From: an uncultured Woeseiaceae bacterium
GTDB lineage: Bacteria; Pseudomonadota; Gammaproteobacteria; Steroidobacterales; Woeseiaceae
Direction of reading: 5' to 3'
DNA length: 64,000 bases
Assembly (NCBI GenBank): GCA_902510755.1
Contig: CABXCS010000001.1
Span: 168,573 to 232,572 of the forward strand
Below are positions 9,463 to 19,018 of this stretch, one piece after another. The notes beneath the pieces are model-generated. The model ran no database searches, was not told the origin of the DNA, and saw nothing but the letters and a program-made list of their open reading frames with translations. Position 1 is the first letter of the stretch. Each line of letters opens with the position of its first letter. The position numbers were made by a program, and so were the translations under genes.

Positions 9463-9522
9463 AATCGATGAGTTGTAAAGTAAAAAAAGCAACTAATATG
9501 CTTAAAATATCAGTTTTAATTT

Positions 9523-9551
9523 TTGCAAATTGCAAGTGTAACCTATATGAT
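9523..9551 (+). promoter_or_regulatory. Sigma-70-type promoter for the rpsU operon
   Basis: TTGCAA (9523-9528) and TATGAT (9546-9551) are separated by exactly 17 bases and lie 45 bases before the rpsU start codon. Both hexamers are close to consensus. This is the expected site for the promoter of the rpsU-yqeY-dnaG-rpoD unit; it is a motif match only. Confidence 0.5.
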
Positions 9552-9595
9552 GCACCGCTTAATTAGTAAATGATAGTTTAACTGAGAAATAATAA

Positions 9596-9811
9596 ATGCC
9601 AAGTGTTCACTTAAAAGAAAATGAGTATTTTGATTCTGCAATGCGTCGATTCAAGCGTGCCTGCGAAAAAGCTGGAATCCTAACAGAACTTCGTAAGCGT
9701 GAGTTTTATGAAAAGCCGACCATGGAACGCAAAAGAAAAAAAGCTGCTGCAGTAAAGAGACATCTTAAAAAAGTATCCAGAGATGTTACTAAAAGAAAAC
9801 GCTTGTATTGA
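9596..9811 (+). CDS. rpsU: 30S ribosomal protein S21
   Basis: Small-subunit ribosomal protein that helps mRNA binding at initiation. The 71-residue, highly basic protein matches S21 along its whole length, including [24 protein letters not shown] and the basic C-terminal tail ending RKRLY. It is the first gene of the macromolecular synthesis unit with dnaG and rpoD downstream, the conserved gammaproteobacterial order, here with yqeY inserted between rpsU and dnaG. Confidence 0.98.
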   Translation: MPSVHLKENEYFDSAMRRFKRACEKAGILTELRKREFYEKPTMERKRKKAAAVKRHLKKVSRDVTKRKRLY

Positions 9812-9847
9812 TAGGCCTAGCCTCAAATCTGAGGTGAGGAAAAACCA

Positions 9848-10294
9848 ATGAGCTTAAAGAATCGCATTCAAGAAGAAATGAAAGATGCAATGCGTTCTGG
9901 CGAGCGCGATAGATTAAAAGTTATTCGTCTGATCCTCTCATCAATAAAACAAATTGAAGTTGATACTCGCTCAGAAGTTTCTGATGATGATGAAGTTCTT
10001 CTCATTATTAACAAAATGGTTAAGCAAAGACGAGATTCGATTAAACAATTTGTTGCTGGTAATCGTCATGATTTAGCCGATATAGAATCAGCAGAGATTA
10101 TTATTTTAGAGCAATATCTCCCGGCACAATTAACTACTGAAGAGATTGAAGTAATCATAAAAAATACTATTGCCGAATGCGCTGCAACAAGCATGAAAGA
10201 TATGGGTAAAGTCATGGCGGGTATTAAGAGTAAAATAAATGGTAGGGCTGATATGTCGATTATTAGCCAAAAAATAAAAACATACCTATCTTAA
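9848..10294 (+). CDS. yqeY: GatB/YqeY domain-containing protein
   Basis: Small protein homologous to the C-terminal tRNA-binding domain of the GatB amidotransferase subunit; its cellular job is not well defined. The 148-residue protein has the family features LKNRIQEEMKDAMRSGERDRLKVIR at the start, MVKQRRDS in the middle and KDMGKVMAG near the end, and is mostly helical. Placement between rpsU and dnaG is common in many proteobacteria and suggests coregulation with translation and replication genes. It starts 36 bases after rpsU with a GAGG-containing ribosome-binding site. Confidence 0.93.
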   Translation: MSLKNRIQEEMKDAMRSGERDRLKVIRLILSSIKQIEVDTRSEVSDDDEVLLIINKMVKQRRDSIKQFVAGNRHDLADIESAEIIILEQYLPAQLTTEEIEVIIKNTIAECAATSMKDMGKVMAGIKSKINGRADMSIISQKIKTYLS

Positions 10295-10391
10295 TAGGCA
10301 AAAATATTTTAAAACTCTAGTTGCCAAGCAATAATGCGTGGCCTTTCTCATGTTATAGTAAATTCCTTTAAATGATAAACTCATTCAGTGT

Positions 10392-12149
10392 ATGGCCGGA
10401 TTAATCCCACAAAATTTTATTGATGATCTAATAGCAAGAGTCGATATAGTCGAGATCTTAAGTAATCGAATACAAATCAAAAAAGCTGGAAAAGAATTTA
10501 AGGCAGTTTGTCCATTTCATGATGACAGTAATCCATCATTAACTATTAGCCCATCCAAAGGGTTCTATCATTGTTTCAGTTGTGGGGCGCATGGAACAGC
10601 AGTAGGATTTTTGATGAATTATGAACATCTCAGTTTTGTTGAGGCAATCGAAAGTCTAGCTTCTAGCCTTGGGGTAGATATTCCATACGAGCAAAATCAA
10701 CAACCAATTAAGAAAAATAATAACCTGTATGATCTGCTCACAGAAATACAAGCTCATTATCAATCGCTACTCAAAAAGAACACAGGTGCTATTAAATATC
10801 TTAAAAATAGAGGGATTACTGGAGATATTGCCAAACGCTTTAATATTGGTTTCGCTCCATCAGGTTGGCGAAATATTCTGGATAAGTATGGGACTTCGAA
10901 GAATAATATTAATGAGCTATTAAAACTAGGTTTAATTATCCGAAAGGATAATAATAATTATTATGATCGATTTCGAGAACGCATTATGTTTCCAATCAGA
11001 GATAATCGCGGACGTTATATTGGCTTCGGTGGTCGAATCCTAAATGACGATCAGCCAAAGTATCTTAATTCTCCAGAAACGCCACTGTTTCATAAAGGAA
11101 GAGAATTATATGGCTTGTATGAATGCCAGCAAGCTCTCAGAAATATTGAAAGAATTGTAGTTGTTGAGGGTTACATGGACGTTATTAGTCTCGCGCAGCA
11201 TGGTATTGATTATGCTGTTGCCTCTATGGGTACAGCTACTACAGATGATCATTTTAATCGCTTATTTCGTCTGACTGACTATATTTACTTCTGTTTTGAT
11301 GGAGACCAAGCGGGTTTAGATGCGGCATGGCGAGCGCTCAAAAATGCGTTACCACATGTTCGTGAAGGGCGTCAGATAAAATTTGTCTTTCTTCCGGAAA
11401 ACGATGATCCTGATACGTATGTGAAAAAAAACAGCGCTGCTGCTTTTGAAAAGAAGCTTGATCATGGTTTAGATTTATCGGATTTTTTAATTAAAAAATT
11501 AGCTAATGCTATTGATATGAAATCCATAGATGGTAAAGCGAGATTAGCAGAAAAGGCAAAACCTCTAATTAATCAGATTCCTAAAGGTATTTTCAAAGAA
11601 TTAATATTAGAAAAACTTTCTGCATCAATCGGACTTTCCCCAGCCAAACTAAATAAGCTATTAATTAACCAAGATAATCAACTAACGAATAATGATCGTC
11701 GTAGAATGATTTCCAAAATCCCTAAGAAAAAATTAAAAGGTGGCCCATCGGTTATAAAAAAAGCAATTACCCTAATATTAAATTACCCAAGTATTGCCAA
11801 TGATATTACCCATGAACAAATCGGAGCAAATAAGAAGCCTGGTGTTGAAATACTAAAAAAACTACTGACTACGATTCAAGAAAAACCACAAATTACGACT
11901 GCTGGACTCATTGAATTATGGCGTGATGATCCAGAGGGTAAATTTCTTGGGCAGCTGGCGATCACGGAATTACCCGAAAATGAGGATTTCAATGCCAAGA
12001 ATGAGCTGCAAGATTGCCTGCATCAAATTACAAAAGAAAATCATAAAGCTAGGATCACCCATCTTATAGATAAACAAAGTAATAATGAACTCACACCAGA
12101 TGAGAAAAAAGAATTTAAAAATTTGATTAGTAAAAATATCAGTAATTAA
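10392..12149 (+). CDS. dnaG: DNA primase DnaG
   Basis: Synthesises RNA primers for replication and works with the DnaB helicase. The 585-residue protein starts with the zinc-binding domain (Cys40, His43, Cys61, Cys64). The TOPRIM core follows, with VVEGYMDV and the acidic FDGDQAG motif at about residues 255-310. The C-terminal third is the variable DnaB-interacting region. No strong ribosome-binding site precedes the ATG. The stop codon is 85 bases before the rpoD start. Confidence 0.97.
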   Translation: MAGLIPQNFIDDLIARVDIVEILSNRIQIKKAGKEFKAVCPFHDDSNPSLTISPSKGFYHCFSCGAHGTAVGFLMNYEHLSFVEAIESLASSLGVDIPYEQNQQPIKKNNNLYDLLTEIQAHYQSLLKKNTGAIKYLKNRGITGDIAKRFNIGFAPSGWRNILDKYGTSKNNINELLKLGLIIRKDNNNYYDRFRERIMFPIRDNRGRYIGFGGRILNDDQPKYLNSPETPLFHKGRELYGLYECQQALRNIERIVVVEGYMDVISLAQHGIDYAVASMGTATTDDHFNRLFRLTDYIYFCFDGDQAGLDAAWRALKNALPHVREGRQIKFVFLPENDDPDTYVKKNSAAAFEKKLDHGLDLSDFLIKKLANAIDMKSIDGKARLAEKAKPLINQIPKGIFKELILEKLSASIGLSPAKLNKLLINQDNQLTNNDRRRMISKIPKKKLKGGPSVIKKAITLILNYPSIANDITHEQIGANKKPGVEILKKLLTTIQEKPQITTAGLIELWRDDPEGKFLGQLAITELPENEDFNAKNELQDCLHQITKENHKARITHLIDKQSNNELTPDEKKEFKNLISKNISN

Positions 12150-12234
12150 TAAATTTATCATAAGTGATTAAAAATGTGATAAAATTATAGGTTGATTTGT
12201 CTATCCTGTTTCTCAAATAATAAGGCCTAACGAC

Positions 12235-14157
12235 TTGAGCAAAAAAGAAAAAAAATCCGCTGCAGTTGATGTAGAACAAGCAACTTCGCCAAAAAAAGAA
12301 AGCGATCAATCCAGTAATGAGGATGAATTAAAAGTTGCACCAGTTGTCAGCAAACAAGCACAACAATTGAAAGATTTGATCGCGAAAGGAAAGGAGAAAG
12401 GTTTCCTTACTTATAGTGAGGTCAATGATCATCTGCCGAATGGTATTGTTGATCCCGAACAGATTGAAGACATCGTAAACATGATTAATGACATGGGAAT
12501 ATCTGTATTTGAAAAGGCCCCTGATAGTGAATCACTTATGCTTAACGATGAAGTTGTCTCGAGTGATGATGACGCCGCTGAAGAAGCGGAAGAGGCATTA
12601 GCAAGTGTAGATGCAGAATTTGGACGAACAACTGATCCTGTTAGGATGTATATGCGAGAAATGGGAACCGTTGAACTCTTGACCAGAGAAGGTGAGATAG
12701 AGATAGCCAAGCGAATTGAGGAAGGGCTCAATCAAGTTAAAATGGAAGCGATTAAATATCCCCCCTCACTCGCCAAATTAATCGAAGTTTATACTGCAGT
12801 TCAAAATGGTGATACCAGAATGCAGGATTTTATTGTCGATTTTATTGACCCAAATGCTCCAGATGAAATTAGCTCGCCCGTCAATAAATCAGAACAAACT
12901 GATGAAGATGATGATGAAGATGAAGCAGAAGAAATAGATACTGGTCCAGATCCGGATGAAGTTAAAGCCAGAATGAAGGTAATTAATCGCCTGAATAACA
13001 AATATAATAAATTACTAGAAGAAAATGGGGCTCAAGACGCAAAAACCATCGAAGTAATTACAGAAATGACAAATAAACTAATGGAGATCAAATTATCTCC
13101 AAAACTAACTGATATCATCGTCTCAGAATTGAAAAAAGATGTCGCGATAATAAGAGCTCAGGAACGAAATATACAACAAATGGCAGTGGTTAAATCAGGA
13201 ATGCCAAGAAAAGATTTCTTATCCAGCTTTCAAAAAAGTCAAACAGATTTAGAATGGATCGAAAAACACATACGAGCTAAACGCAAACACTCATCCTCTC
13301 TCTCAAAATTAAAAAATGATATTCTTCGTGCTCAAAGAAAATTAATTTCAATTGAAAGTCACACACAACTGTTGATTGCAGAAATCAAAGAAATTAATAG
13401 GCGTATGACTATGGGTGAAGCTAAAGCCAGACGTGCAAAAAAAGAAATGGTAGAGGCGAACCTTAGATTAGTCATATCAATTGCAAAAAAATACACAAAT
13501 CGTGGCTTACAATTTTTGGATCTCATTCAGGAAGGGAATATTGGTCTAATGAAGGCAGTTGATAAGTTTGAGTATAGGCGTGGTTATAAATTTTCAACTT
13601 ATGCTACTTGGTGGATAAGACAGGCGATTACGAGATCGATTGCAGATCAAGCCCGGACTATTCGTATTCCAGTACATATGATTGAAACCATCAACAAACT
13701 CAATCGTATCTCACGACAAATGCTACAAGAAATGGGAAGAGATCCTCAGCCTGAAGAACTAGCAGAAAGAATGGAAATGCCTGAAGATAAAGTGAGAAAA
13801 GTTTTAAAAATTGCAAAAGAACCTATCTCTACAGAAACTCCGATTGGGGATGATGAAGACTCTCATCTTGGTGACTTCATTGAAGATCACACAATCCATT
13901 CGCCACAAGATTCAGCTACTGGTCAAGGCTTAAAAGAGAGTACACATTCGGTACTTGCAGGTCTCACACCCAGAGAAGCAAAAGTACTTAGAATGAGATT
14001 TGGAATCGATATGAACACCGATCATACGCTGGAGGAAGTCGGCAAGCAATTCGATGTTACTAGAGAGCGTATCCGACAGATTGAAGCAAAAGCGCTTCGT
14101 AAATTGCGTCATCCGACGAGATCAGATCAGCTTAAAAGCTTCTTACTCGAAGATTAA
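12235..14157 (+). CDS. rpoD: RNA polymerase sigma factor RpoD (sigma-70), TTG start
   Basis: Primary sigma factor. The 640-residue protein has region 1.1 at the N-terminus, region 1.2 ([21 protein letters not shown]), a long acidic non-conserved region at about 205-400, region 2 with the DNA-melting segment ([18 protein letters not shown]), region 3, and region 4.2 helix-turn-helix ([20 protein letters not shown]). The reading frame opens with TTG at 12235-12237; an AAGG sequence nine bases upstream supports it, and the first in-frame ATG is far inside the protein. The weak start codon may limit sigma synthesis. Confidence 0.97.
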   Translation: MSKKEKKSAAVDVEQATSPKKESDQSSNEDELKVAPVVSKQAQQLKDLIAKGKEKGFLTYSEVNDHLPNGIVDPEQIEDIVNMINDMGISVFEKAPDSESLMLNDEVVSSDDDAAEEAEEALASVDAEFGRTTDPVRMYMREMGTVELLTREGEIEIAKRIEEGLNQVKMEAIKYPPSLAKLIEVYTAVQNGDTRMQDFIVDFIDPNAPDEISSPVNKSEQTDEDDDEDEAEEIDTGPDPDEVKARMKVINRLNNKYNKLLEENGAQDAKTIEVITEMTNKLMEIKLSPKLTDIIVSELKKDVAIIRAQERNIQQMAVVKSGMPRKDFLSSFQKSQTDLEWIEKHIRAKRKHSSSLSKLKNDILRAQRKLISIESHTQLLIAEIKEINRRMTMGEAKARRAKKEMVEANLRLVISIAKKYTNRGLQFLDLIQEGNIGLMKAVDKFEYRRGYKFSTYATWWIRQAITRSIADQARTIRIPVHMIETINKLNRISRQMLQEMGRDPQPEELAERMEMPEDKVRKVLKIAKEPISTETPIGDDEDSHLGDFIEDHTIHSPQDSATGQGLKESTHSVLAGLTPREAKVLRMRFGIDMNTDHTLEEVGKQFDVTRERIRQIEAKALRKLRHPTRSDQLKSFLLED

Positions 14158-14162
14158 TTTAA

Positions 14163-14639
14163 TTGTCAGCAGGTAAATTAATTCTTCCAAGGGATTTTAT
14201 TGTTCCTGAAAATTATAATACGCGTGACTTCTATTTTACTGTCTTAGAACCATCTCTAACCAATATTGATTATGAGGCGGTCATGTCTAGCCAAACAAGA
14301 CTGAGACAAGTATTCCGCCATAATGATAGTTGGCCAGCAAAAGAGATGACTATCAAAGAGAATACGAAAGACTTAATTAGGCATGCATCTGAATTCAAAC
14401 AAAAAAAAGCATTCGCTTATTCTGTTTATACAAAAAATAAAGATGACTACATAGGTTGCGTCTACATCAATCCTACTTCAAAAAAAGATTACAGTTGTGA
14501 GGTTTATCTTTGGGTAAAGGACAGCAGAATTGATCTGGATGAGGAGTTATTTTATCAAACAAAAGAGTGGCTAGATAAATATTGGAATCTCAAAAGTATT
14601 GCCTATCCTGGCAGAGATATTCCATGGAATATCTGGTAA
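14163..14639 (+). CDS. GNAT-fold acetyltransferase-like protein
   Basis: The 158-residue protein resembles GNAT acyltransferases in overall pattern: an N-terminal strand-helix section, FAYSVYTKNKDDYIGCVYINPTSK as the paired central strands, then EVYLWVKDSRI and a helix with YQTKEWLDKYW. The usual acetyl-CoA loop (Q/RxxGxG/A) is not obvious, so activity is uncertain. The open frame begins with TTG at 14163, five bases after the rpoD stop, without a clear ribosome-binding site. It may be read through from rpoD. Substrate unknown. Confidence 0.6.
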   Translation: MSAGKLILPRDFIVPENYNTRDFYFTVLEPSLTNIDYEAVMSSQTRLRQVFRHNDSWPAKEMTIKENTKDLIRHASEFKQKKAFAYSVYTKNKDDYIGCVYINPTSKKDYSCEVYLWVKDSRIDLDEELFYQTKEWLDKYWNLKSIAYPGRDIPWNIW

Positions 14640-14669
14640 CTAACAAAACTTAACATTAATGAGATTAAC

Positions 14670-14692
14670 TCATTGTTATAATATAACAATGA
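14670..14692 (+). promoter_or_regulatory. Zur-box-like 23-bp palindrome
   Basis: A perfect 23-base palindrome is centred at 14681 with core TTGTTATAATATAACAA, which contains the GTTATAATATAAC core of the gammaproteobacterial Zur (zinc uptake regulator) operator. It lies 33 bases before the start of the membrane protein gene at 14726 and contains a TATAAT that could be its -10 element, so bound Zur would block transcription. The same 17-base core occurs once more in the window, upstream of the TonB receptor. Confidence 0.6.
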
Positions 14693-14725
14693 CATTTCTG
14701 ACTGACAATTCCAAAATTTAAATCT

Positions 14726-15853
14726 ATGCATCGACTCAAATCTATAGATGCCTTGCGTGGTTTTGTTATGGTTATCATGCTTATCGATCATATCCGTGAA
14801 ACTTTCTATCTTCACCTCCAAGTCTCTGATCCCGTAGATGTATTTGTTACGAGTCCTGATCTATTTTATACGCGGTTTGTCAGCTCTATTTGTGCGCCCG
14901 TTTTTATTTGGCTTACTGGTGTTTCAGCTTGGCTATTTATGCAAAAACATTCAAAAATCGAGACTTCACAATTTCTTCTTAAAAGAGGTATTTTTCTTAT
15001 ATTACTCGAGGTAACACTAATCGCATTTTTATGGTCTGGAAAATATCCGCCAGATATGTTTTTTCTACAAGTAATCTGGTGTATTGGGCTCTGTATGATC
15101 GCGCTCTCAGGTATTATCTACCTTCGATCTTGGCAGATAATGTTGATAGGTATAACTATTGTCTGCGGTCATAACCTAATTGGGGGCTTCAGACTCGATT
15201 CAGATTCTATTTTCTATATAGCTTGGGCCATACTCTATCAACGAGAAGTATTCGATCTAGGTGGTATCTTATTCAGAACCAGTTATCCAATATTGCCATG
15301 GGTAGGAGTGATTGCTTTAGGTTTTATTTCTGGCCCTTGGTTCTCAAAAATCATACCAACTGAGCAAAGACAAAAAATGATGCTTTCATATGGTTTTTTG
15401 GGGCTTTTTCTCTTTTTATTCATTAGGTTTCTTAATTTTTATGGTGACCATCCCTGGATAAATACTGGTGATTTTACTACTACCTTGATGAGCTTTCTTT
15501 CACTCACCAAATACCCACCATCACTATTATTTAATTTATCCATGCTAAGCCTAGGTTTTCTTTTTTTATATCTTTTTGAGAAATTGCAAAATCATAAAAT
15601 CGTACAAATAATGTCGCATTTTGGTGCAGCACCCATGTTTTTTTATGTTTTACACTTATTTGTATTGCAGATACTTTATAAAATTGGATATTCAATGCTT
15701 GGACCAAATCAAGGTCAATACCTCTCTTTTCCGAGTGTTAGTTATATCTGGTTTACCTTTATAATTCTGACGATTGCACTATATTTCCCAACCAAATGGT
15801 TCGCGCAATATAAACAAGCCAATAAGCATATTGCTTGGCTTAAATATTTCTAA
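14726..15853 (+). CDS. Membrane protein, DUF1624/heparan-alpha-glucosaminide N-acetyltransferase-like
   Basis: Integral membrane protein of 375 residues with about ten hydrophobic segments. It opens with RLKSIDALRGFVMVIMLIDHIRE, the start pattern of the DUF1624/YeiB/HGSNAT superfamily of membrane acyltransferases, with His21 as the likely acyl-transfer residue by analogy. VFIWLTGVSAWLF and a C-terminal APMFFYVLHLFVLQ also fit. Substrate unknown. The Zur-like palindrome upstream suggests induction under zinc shortage. Only 20 bases separate its stop from the start of the broken AstE-like deacylase, so the pair was probably an operon coupling acyl transfer and acyl removal. Confidence 0.75.
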   Translation: MHRLKSIDALRGFVMVIMLIDHIRETFYLHLQVSDPVDVFVTSPDLFYTRFVSSICAPVFIWLTGVSAWLFMQKHSKIETSQFLLKRGIFLILLEVTLIAFLWSGKYPPDMFFLQVIWCIGLCMIALSGIIYLRSWQIMLIGITIVCGHNLIGGFRLDSDSIFYIAWAILYQREVFDLGGILFRTSYPILPWVGVIALGFISGPWFSKIIPTEQRQKMMLSYGFLGLFLFLFIRFLNFYGDHPWINTGDFTTTLMSFLSLTKYPPSLLFNLSMLSLGFLFLYLFEKLQNHKIVQIMSHFGAAPMFFYVLHLFVLQILYKIGYSMLGPNQGQYLSFPSVSYIWFTFIILTIALYFPTKWFAQYKQANKHIAWLKYF

Positions 15854-15873
15854 TAATTTTAAAGGTCTTTATT

Positions 15874-16095
15874 ATGAAAAAAGTATTAATCATATTCATC
15901 TATTTATTTTTAATTTCAGTTAATACTCATGCATAAGAAAAGCAACCTTCAAGCAACAGTCTTTTTGAAATAGGCGGTGTGATTATCTCTCCTGGGGAGA
16001 TCTATCGTGGCAACTTGAGAGTATCTAAAGTTAATGATGCAATCGAATCATCCATTCCAATTACTGTAACTGTCATTACTTTTTTCAATCTCTAA
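15874..16095 (+). pseudogene. AstE/AspA-family secreted deacylase, 5' fragment with internal stop
   Basis: An ATG with an AAAGG ribosome-binding site opens a 20-residue signal peptide (MKKVLIIFIYLFLISVNTHA) that ends in a TAA at 15934-15936, exactly at the expected cleavage site. The same frame continues for 52 residues: SLFEIGGVIISPGEIYRGNL and then SSIPITV, the N-terminal pattern of succinylglutamate desuccinylase/aspartoacylase-like proteins. The match stops near 16070-16080, just before the zinc-binding GxHGxE segment should begin. That segment is found at 35963 on the same strand. I infer one gene interrupted here. Confidence 0.7.
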
Positions 16096-16229
16096 ACTAG
16101 TCTATGAGAATGATATAACCAGTATATCTCAGTAAAATCGATTCGTTGTGCCGTTTTGTTGTCGTTACGGAAAACTATACACTGAAATATCGCTAAAAAT
16201 AGCAGTCTTTAATCAAACGACGAGCAGAA
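16096..16229. other. Left junction of the catabolic island, no gene seen
   Basis: A short stretch between the broken deacylase 5' end and the first island gene. It contains no open reading frame of note. I do not see a transposase remnant, a tRNA fragment or a clear terminal repeat shared with the right junction near 35760-35962. Confidence 0.4.
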
Positions 16230-17156
16230 CTAGTAGCCCTTAACGCGCTCAACTTCACCGATCATTGGTTGACCCTTCTTATGTCTTACCAGATTGTCTA
16301 TTACCACTTGTGCTGCACTATCAGGATTCGTAATACTTGCGATATGAGGAGTCATAATAATCCTAGGGTGTTGCCAAAATGGATGATCTGAAAGAGCAGG
16401 CTCCTGTGCCATCACGTCTAGAACTGCAGCGGACAAATGCCCTTCATCCAGAGAATCCAATAGATCTTGTTCAACAAGATGACCGCCGCGCCCTACATTT
16501 ATTAACCCCGCACCCGATGGCAATTGGTCAAACAAAGATTTATTTAAAATACCCTGCGTCTTTGGCGTGAGAGGAATAAGGCATATTAGAATATCACTAT
16601 TTGAAAGAAATTCTTGTAACCCATCAGGGCCCGCATAACAGATTACACCGTCAACATCATGAATTGACCGGGACCAACCGTGCAAAGGAAAGCCAAATGG
16701 TTTCAATCCATTGATCACTGCTTGACCAAGACTACCTAGCCCCATGATACCAACTTTTCGGTTTGATGCTAATGTCGTCTGGATTGTTTCCCAACGAGCT
16801 TCACTTTGAAATTGATGGTATTGCAGCATATCCCGATGCAACGCAAGACTAGCAAAAATTACATATTCAACCATACCATCAATAATACTTGGATCTATCA
16901 GACGTACGAGAGAGAGATGTTTCGGAAACAATGACAAATCAAATTGATCAATACCGGCCCCCAATGCAAAAAACACTTCAAGATTAGGGAAATTCTCTAT
17001 CATTTCTGGGGAATAATCCCACGCGAGTATATATTTAATGCACTCTGGATTTTTTATATCCTTTTCTAAGAAAAAAGGAATCTCAGGAGAAAATTTAGCA
17101 AAATACTCTTGCCACTTTTGTTGCCTTCTAGTGTCTCCTTTGTAAAGTACAGACAT
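16230..17156 (-). CDS. GhrA-type D-2-hydroxyacid dehydrogenase (glyoxylate/hydroxypyruvate reductase)
   Basis: NAD(P)H-dependent oxidoreductase that probably reduces glyoxylate or hydroxypyruvate. The 308-residue protein has the GhrA-like order: a short N-terminal substrate domain with FFALGAGIDQFD, the Rossmann loop GIMGLGSLGQAV, then GWSRS, where the arginine after strand 2 favours NADPH. The catalytic set is Arg (INVGRGGHLVEQDLL), Glu (AQEPAL) and His (TPHIAS). It is the leftmost island gene, 36 bases after the amidohydrolase gene in the same direction. In the island it could handle a C2 or C3 keto acid released from the substrate. Confidence 0.85.
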   Translation of the reverse strand: MSVLYKGDTRRQQKWQEYFAKFSPEIPFFLEKDIKNPECIKYILAWDYSPEMIENFPNLEVFFALGAGIDQFDLSLFPKHLSLVRLIDPSIIDGMVEYVIFASLALHRDMLQYHQFQSEARWETIQTTLASNRKVGIMGLGSLGQAVINGLKPFGFPLHGWSRSIHDVDGVICYAGPDGLQEFLSNSDILICLIPLTPKTQGILNKSLFDQLPSGAGLINVGRGGHLVEQDLLDSLDEGHLSAAVLDVMAQEPALSDHPFWQHPRIIMTPHIASITNPDSAAQVVIDNLVRHKKGQPMIGEVERVKGY

Positions 17157-17192
17157 ATTCTTTCTTTCCTACAAATATAAAAAGACAGAAAC

Positions 17193-18356
17193 TCACGGGA
17201 CAAGTATATCTTCGGCAAGTTTCGAGTACCACTGAATGCCTAACGGTATAACCTTATCGTTAAAATCATATTTTGGGTGATGAAGTGGGCAACTGCTCTC
17301 GCCCTCTTTTTGTCCGAGCCATACATACGCCCCCTTCTTCGCTTGCAACATGAAAGAAAAGTCTTCTGATGTAAAAGCAGGATCAGGTGCCATTTCGGCA
17401 CATTTACAAATACTTTTGGCAGACTTGATTGCCTGCTCTGCCGCATCTGGGTCATTAATCGTAGCAGGGTAGTAACGGTCGTAATGTGTGAAGGACTTAA
17501 CCTCGTGAGCCAATGCAACACTTTCCACCATATCTCTTAATGATTGCTCAATACGGTCCTGTATCTCAACATCAAAGGTACGCACAGTTCCCCCGACAAT
17601 AACTTTAGCAGGAATGACATTGTGAGTGTGCCCACCATTAATTTGGGTCACTGTCAGCACAGCAGAATCGAATGCTGAAACCCGCCGGGATATAATTGAA
17701 TTCAACTTTGATACCAATTCACTTGCGGCGAGTAAAGTATCAGGCGTTTGATGAGGAAGAGCCGCATGGCCACCCGAACCATTTAAGGTAATCTCAAATT
17801 TATCCGCTGCTGCCATTATCGGTCCAGGTCGTGTCTGTATCATACCTGCGTCAAGGTCTGGCCAGTTGTGGAGAGCATAAATTTCATCCGTTGGACAAAT
17901 ATCAAATAAGCCTTCTTTAATCATTTCATTCGCACCACCTAGCCCTTCTTCAGCAGGTTGAAAAACAAAATTCACTGTCCCACCGAACCGCTTTGTACGG
18001 GCTAAATGACGGGCAGCACCTAGCAACATCGCCACATGACCATCATGACCACAACCGTGAAACACTCCAGAACTTTTACTTGCATAAGAAAGGCCCGTTT
18101 CTTCATGTATTGGCAGCGCATCCATATCAGCTCTAAAAGCTAAGCTTCGATCGGAACTTCCATTTCGTAGAACACCGACAACCCCTGTTTTCCCAATACC
18201 AGTATGTACTTCCAGCCCAATATCTTTGAGTGCTTCAGCTATTTTATTAGCGGTACGAAATTCTTCGAACCCAAGTTCAGGGTGTGCATGAATATCTCGG
18301 CGAAACGACACAAGGGGCTCTATCAGATCAGCAATTTCTTTTTCGACATTTGGCAT
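17193..18356 (-). CDS. M20-family amidohydrolase (N-acyl-amino acid hydrolase type)
   Basis: Zinc-dependent hydrolase of the M20D/hippurate hydrolase group that removes N-acyl groups from amino acids. The 387-residue protein has RDIHAHPELGFEE near the start, the metal-binding HGCGHDGH (Cys102, His104), the acidic PAEEG (Glu136, Glu137), His163 in ALHNWPD, and a C-terminal CPLHHPKYDFND with the last ligand. A lid domain lies at about 180-295. It sits between GhrA and the Lrp-type regulator. A GNAT protein is encoded in the same island, so acylation and deacylation of an intermediate is possible. Confidence 0.87.
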   Translation of the reverse strand: MPNVEKEIADLIEPLVSFRRDIHAHPELGFEEFRTANKIAEALKDIGLEVHTGIGKTGVVGVLRNGSSDRSLAFRADMDALPIHEETGLSYASKSSGVFHGCGHDGHVAMLLGAARHLARTKRFGGTVNFVFQPAEEGLGGANEMIKEGLFDICPTDEIYALHNWPDLDAGMIQTRPGPIMAAADKFEITLNGSGGHAALPHQTPDTLLAASELVSKLNSIISRRVSAFDSAVLTVTQINGGHTHNVIPAKVIVGGTVRTFDVEIQDRIEQSLRDMVESVALAHEVKSFTHYDRYYPATINDPDAAEQAIKSAKSICKCAEMAPDPAFTSEDFSFMLQAKKGAYVWLGQKEGESSCPLHHPKYDFNDKVIPLGIQWYSKLAEDILVP

Positions 18357-18409
18357 AACATTCTCAATAAAAGGGAGGGATAAAACAGTTTATGGGTAGG
18401 AGGATGAAT

Positions 18410-18904
18410 TTAATTCTTATCCCCAAAAAGACTTTTGATTGGATAATGATGTTTGACAAAGGGCGATTTGATGACAATGTAGCTAAAATATTTCTCGATA
18501 CCGAAGTCACCTTCAAGCATATATTCCATAATCTCTTGATATTGCGTAACACCACGGGTTGCAAATTTCAGCAAATAATCATATCCACCACTAATCAAAT
18601 GGCATTCGAGGACTTCCTCAATTTTTCTTGTTTTTTTTTCAAATAGAGAAAAATCATTGGCACGATGGTTGGTAAGAGTAACTTCTGTATAAACAATCAA
18701 AAACTCTCCTAATTTATTCAAATTAATTAAACCGCTATAACCAGTTATATAACCTGCTTTTTCCAGTTTTTTAAGCCGTGCAAGACAGGGGCTCGCCGAC
18801 AAACCAACAGCATCTGCCAAGTCAACATTGGCGATACGGCCACTTTTCTGGACTTGCGCCAGAATATTCAAATCAATTCGATCAAGTTTAATAGACATAT
18901 TCAT
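18410..18904 (-). CDS. Lrp/AsnC-family transcriptional regulator
   Basis: DNA-binding regulator that typically senses an amino acid. The 164-residue protein has an N-terminal winged helix-turn-helix (LDRIDLNILAQVQKSGRI, then LADAVGLSASPCLARLKKLEKAGYITGY) and a C-terminal RAM ligand-binding domain. The start could be either of two methionines two codons apart. It lies inside the island between the amidohydrolase and aminotransferase genes, so it is the obvious candidate controller of the island. It suggests that the inducer is an amino acid or a related amine. Confidence 0.92.
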   Translation of the reverse strand: MNMSIKLDRIDLNILAQVQKSGRIANVDLADAVGLSASPCLARLKKLEKAGYITGYSGLINLNKLGEFLIVYTEVTLTNHRANDFSLFEKKTRKIEEVLECHLISGGYDYLLKFATRGVTQYQEIMEYMLEGDFGIEKYFSYIVIKSPFVKHHYPIKSLFGDKN

Positions 18905-19018
18905 ATGAATTCTATTTCCTATCTCAATTCTACAATTTCAAAATACTAAGCGAAGCTGAAAGCATAATATAATAAAAATTATTACAAAACTAAACCTACC
19001 CTACTCGATGATGGCTCT

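Noticed and set aside
12150..12234. Terminator between dnaG and rpoD
   Set aside because: The TTTATCA/TGATAAA repeat is weak, AT-only and lacks a clean T-run, so I do not call it.
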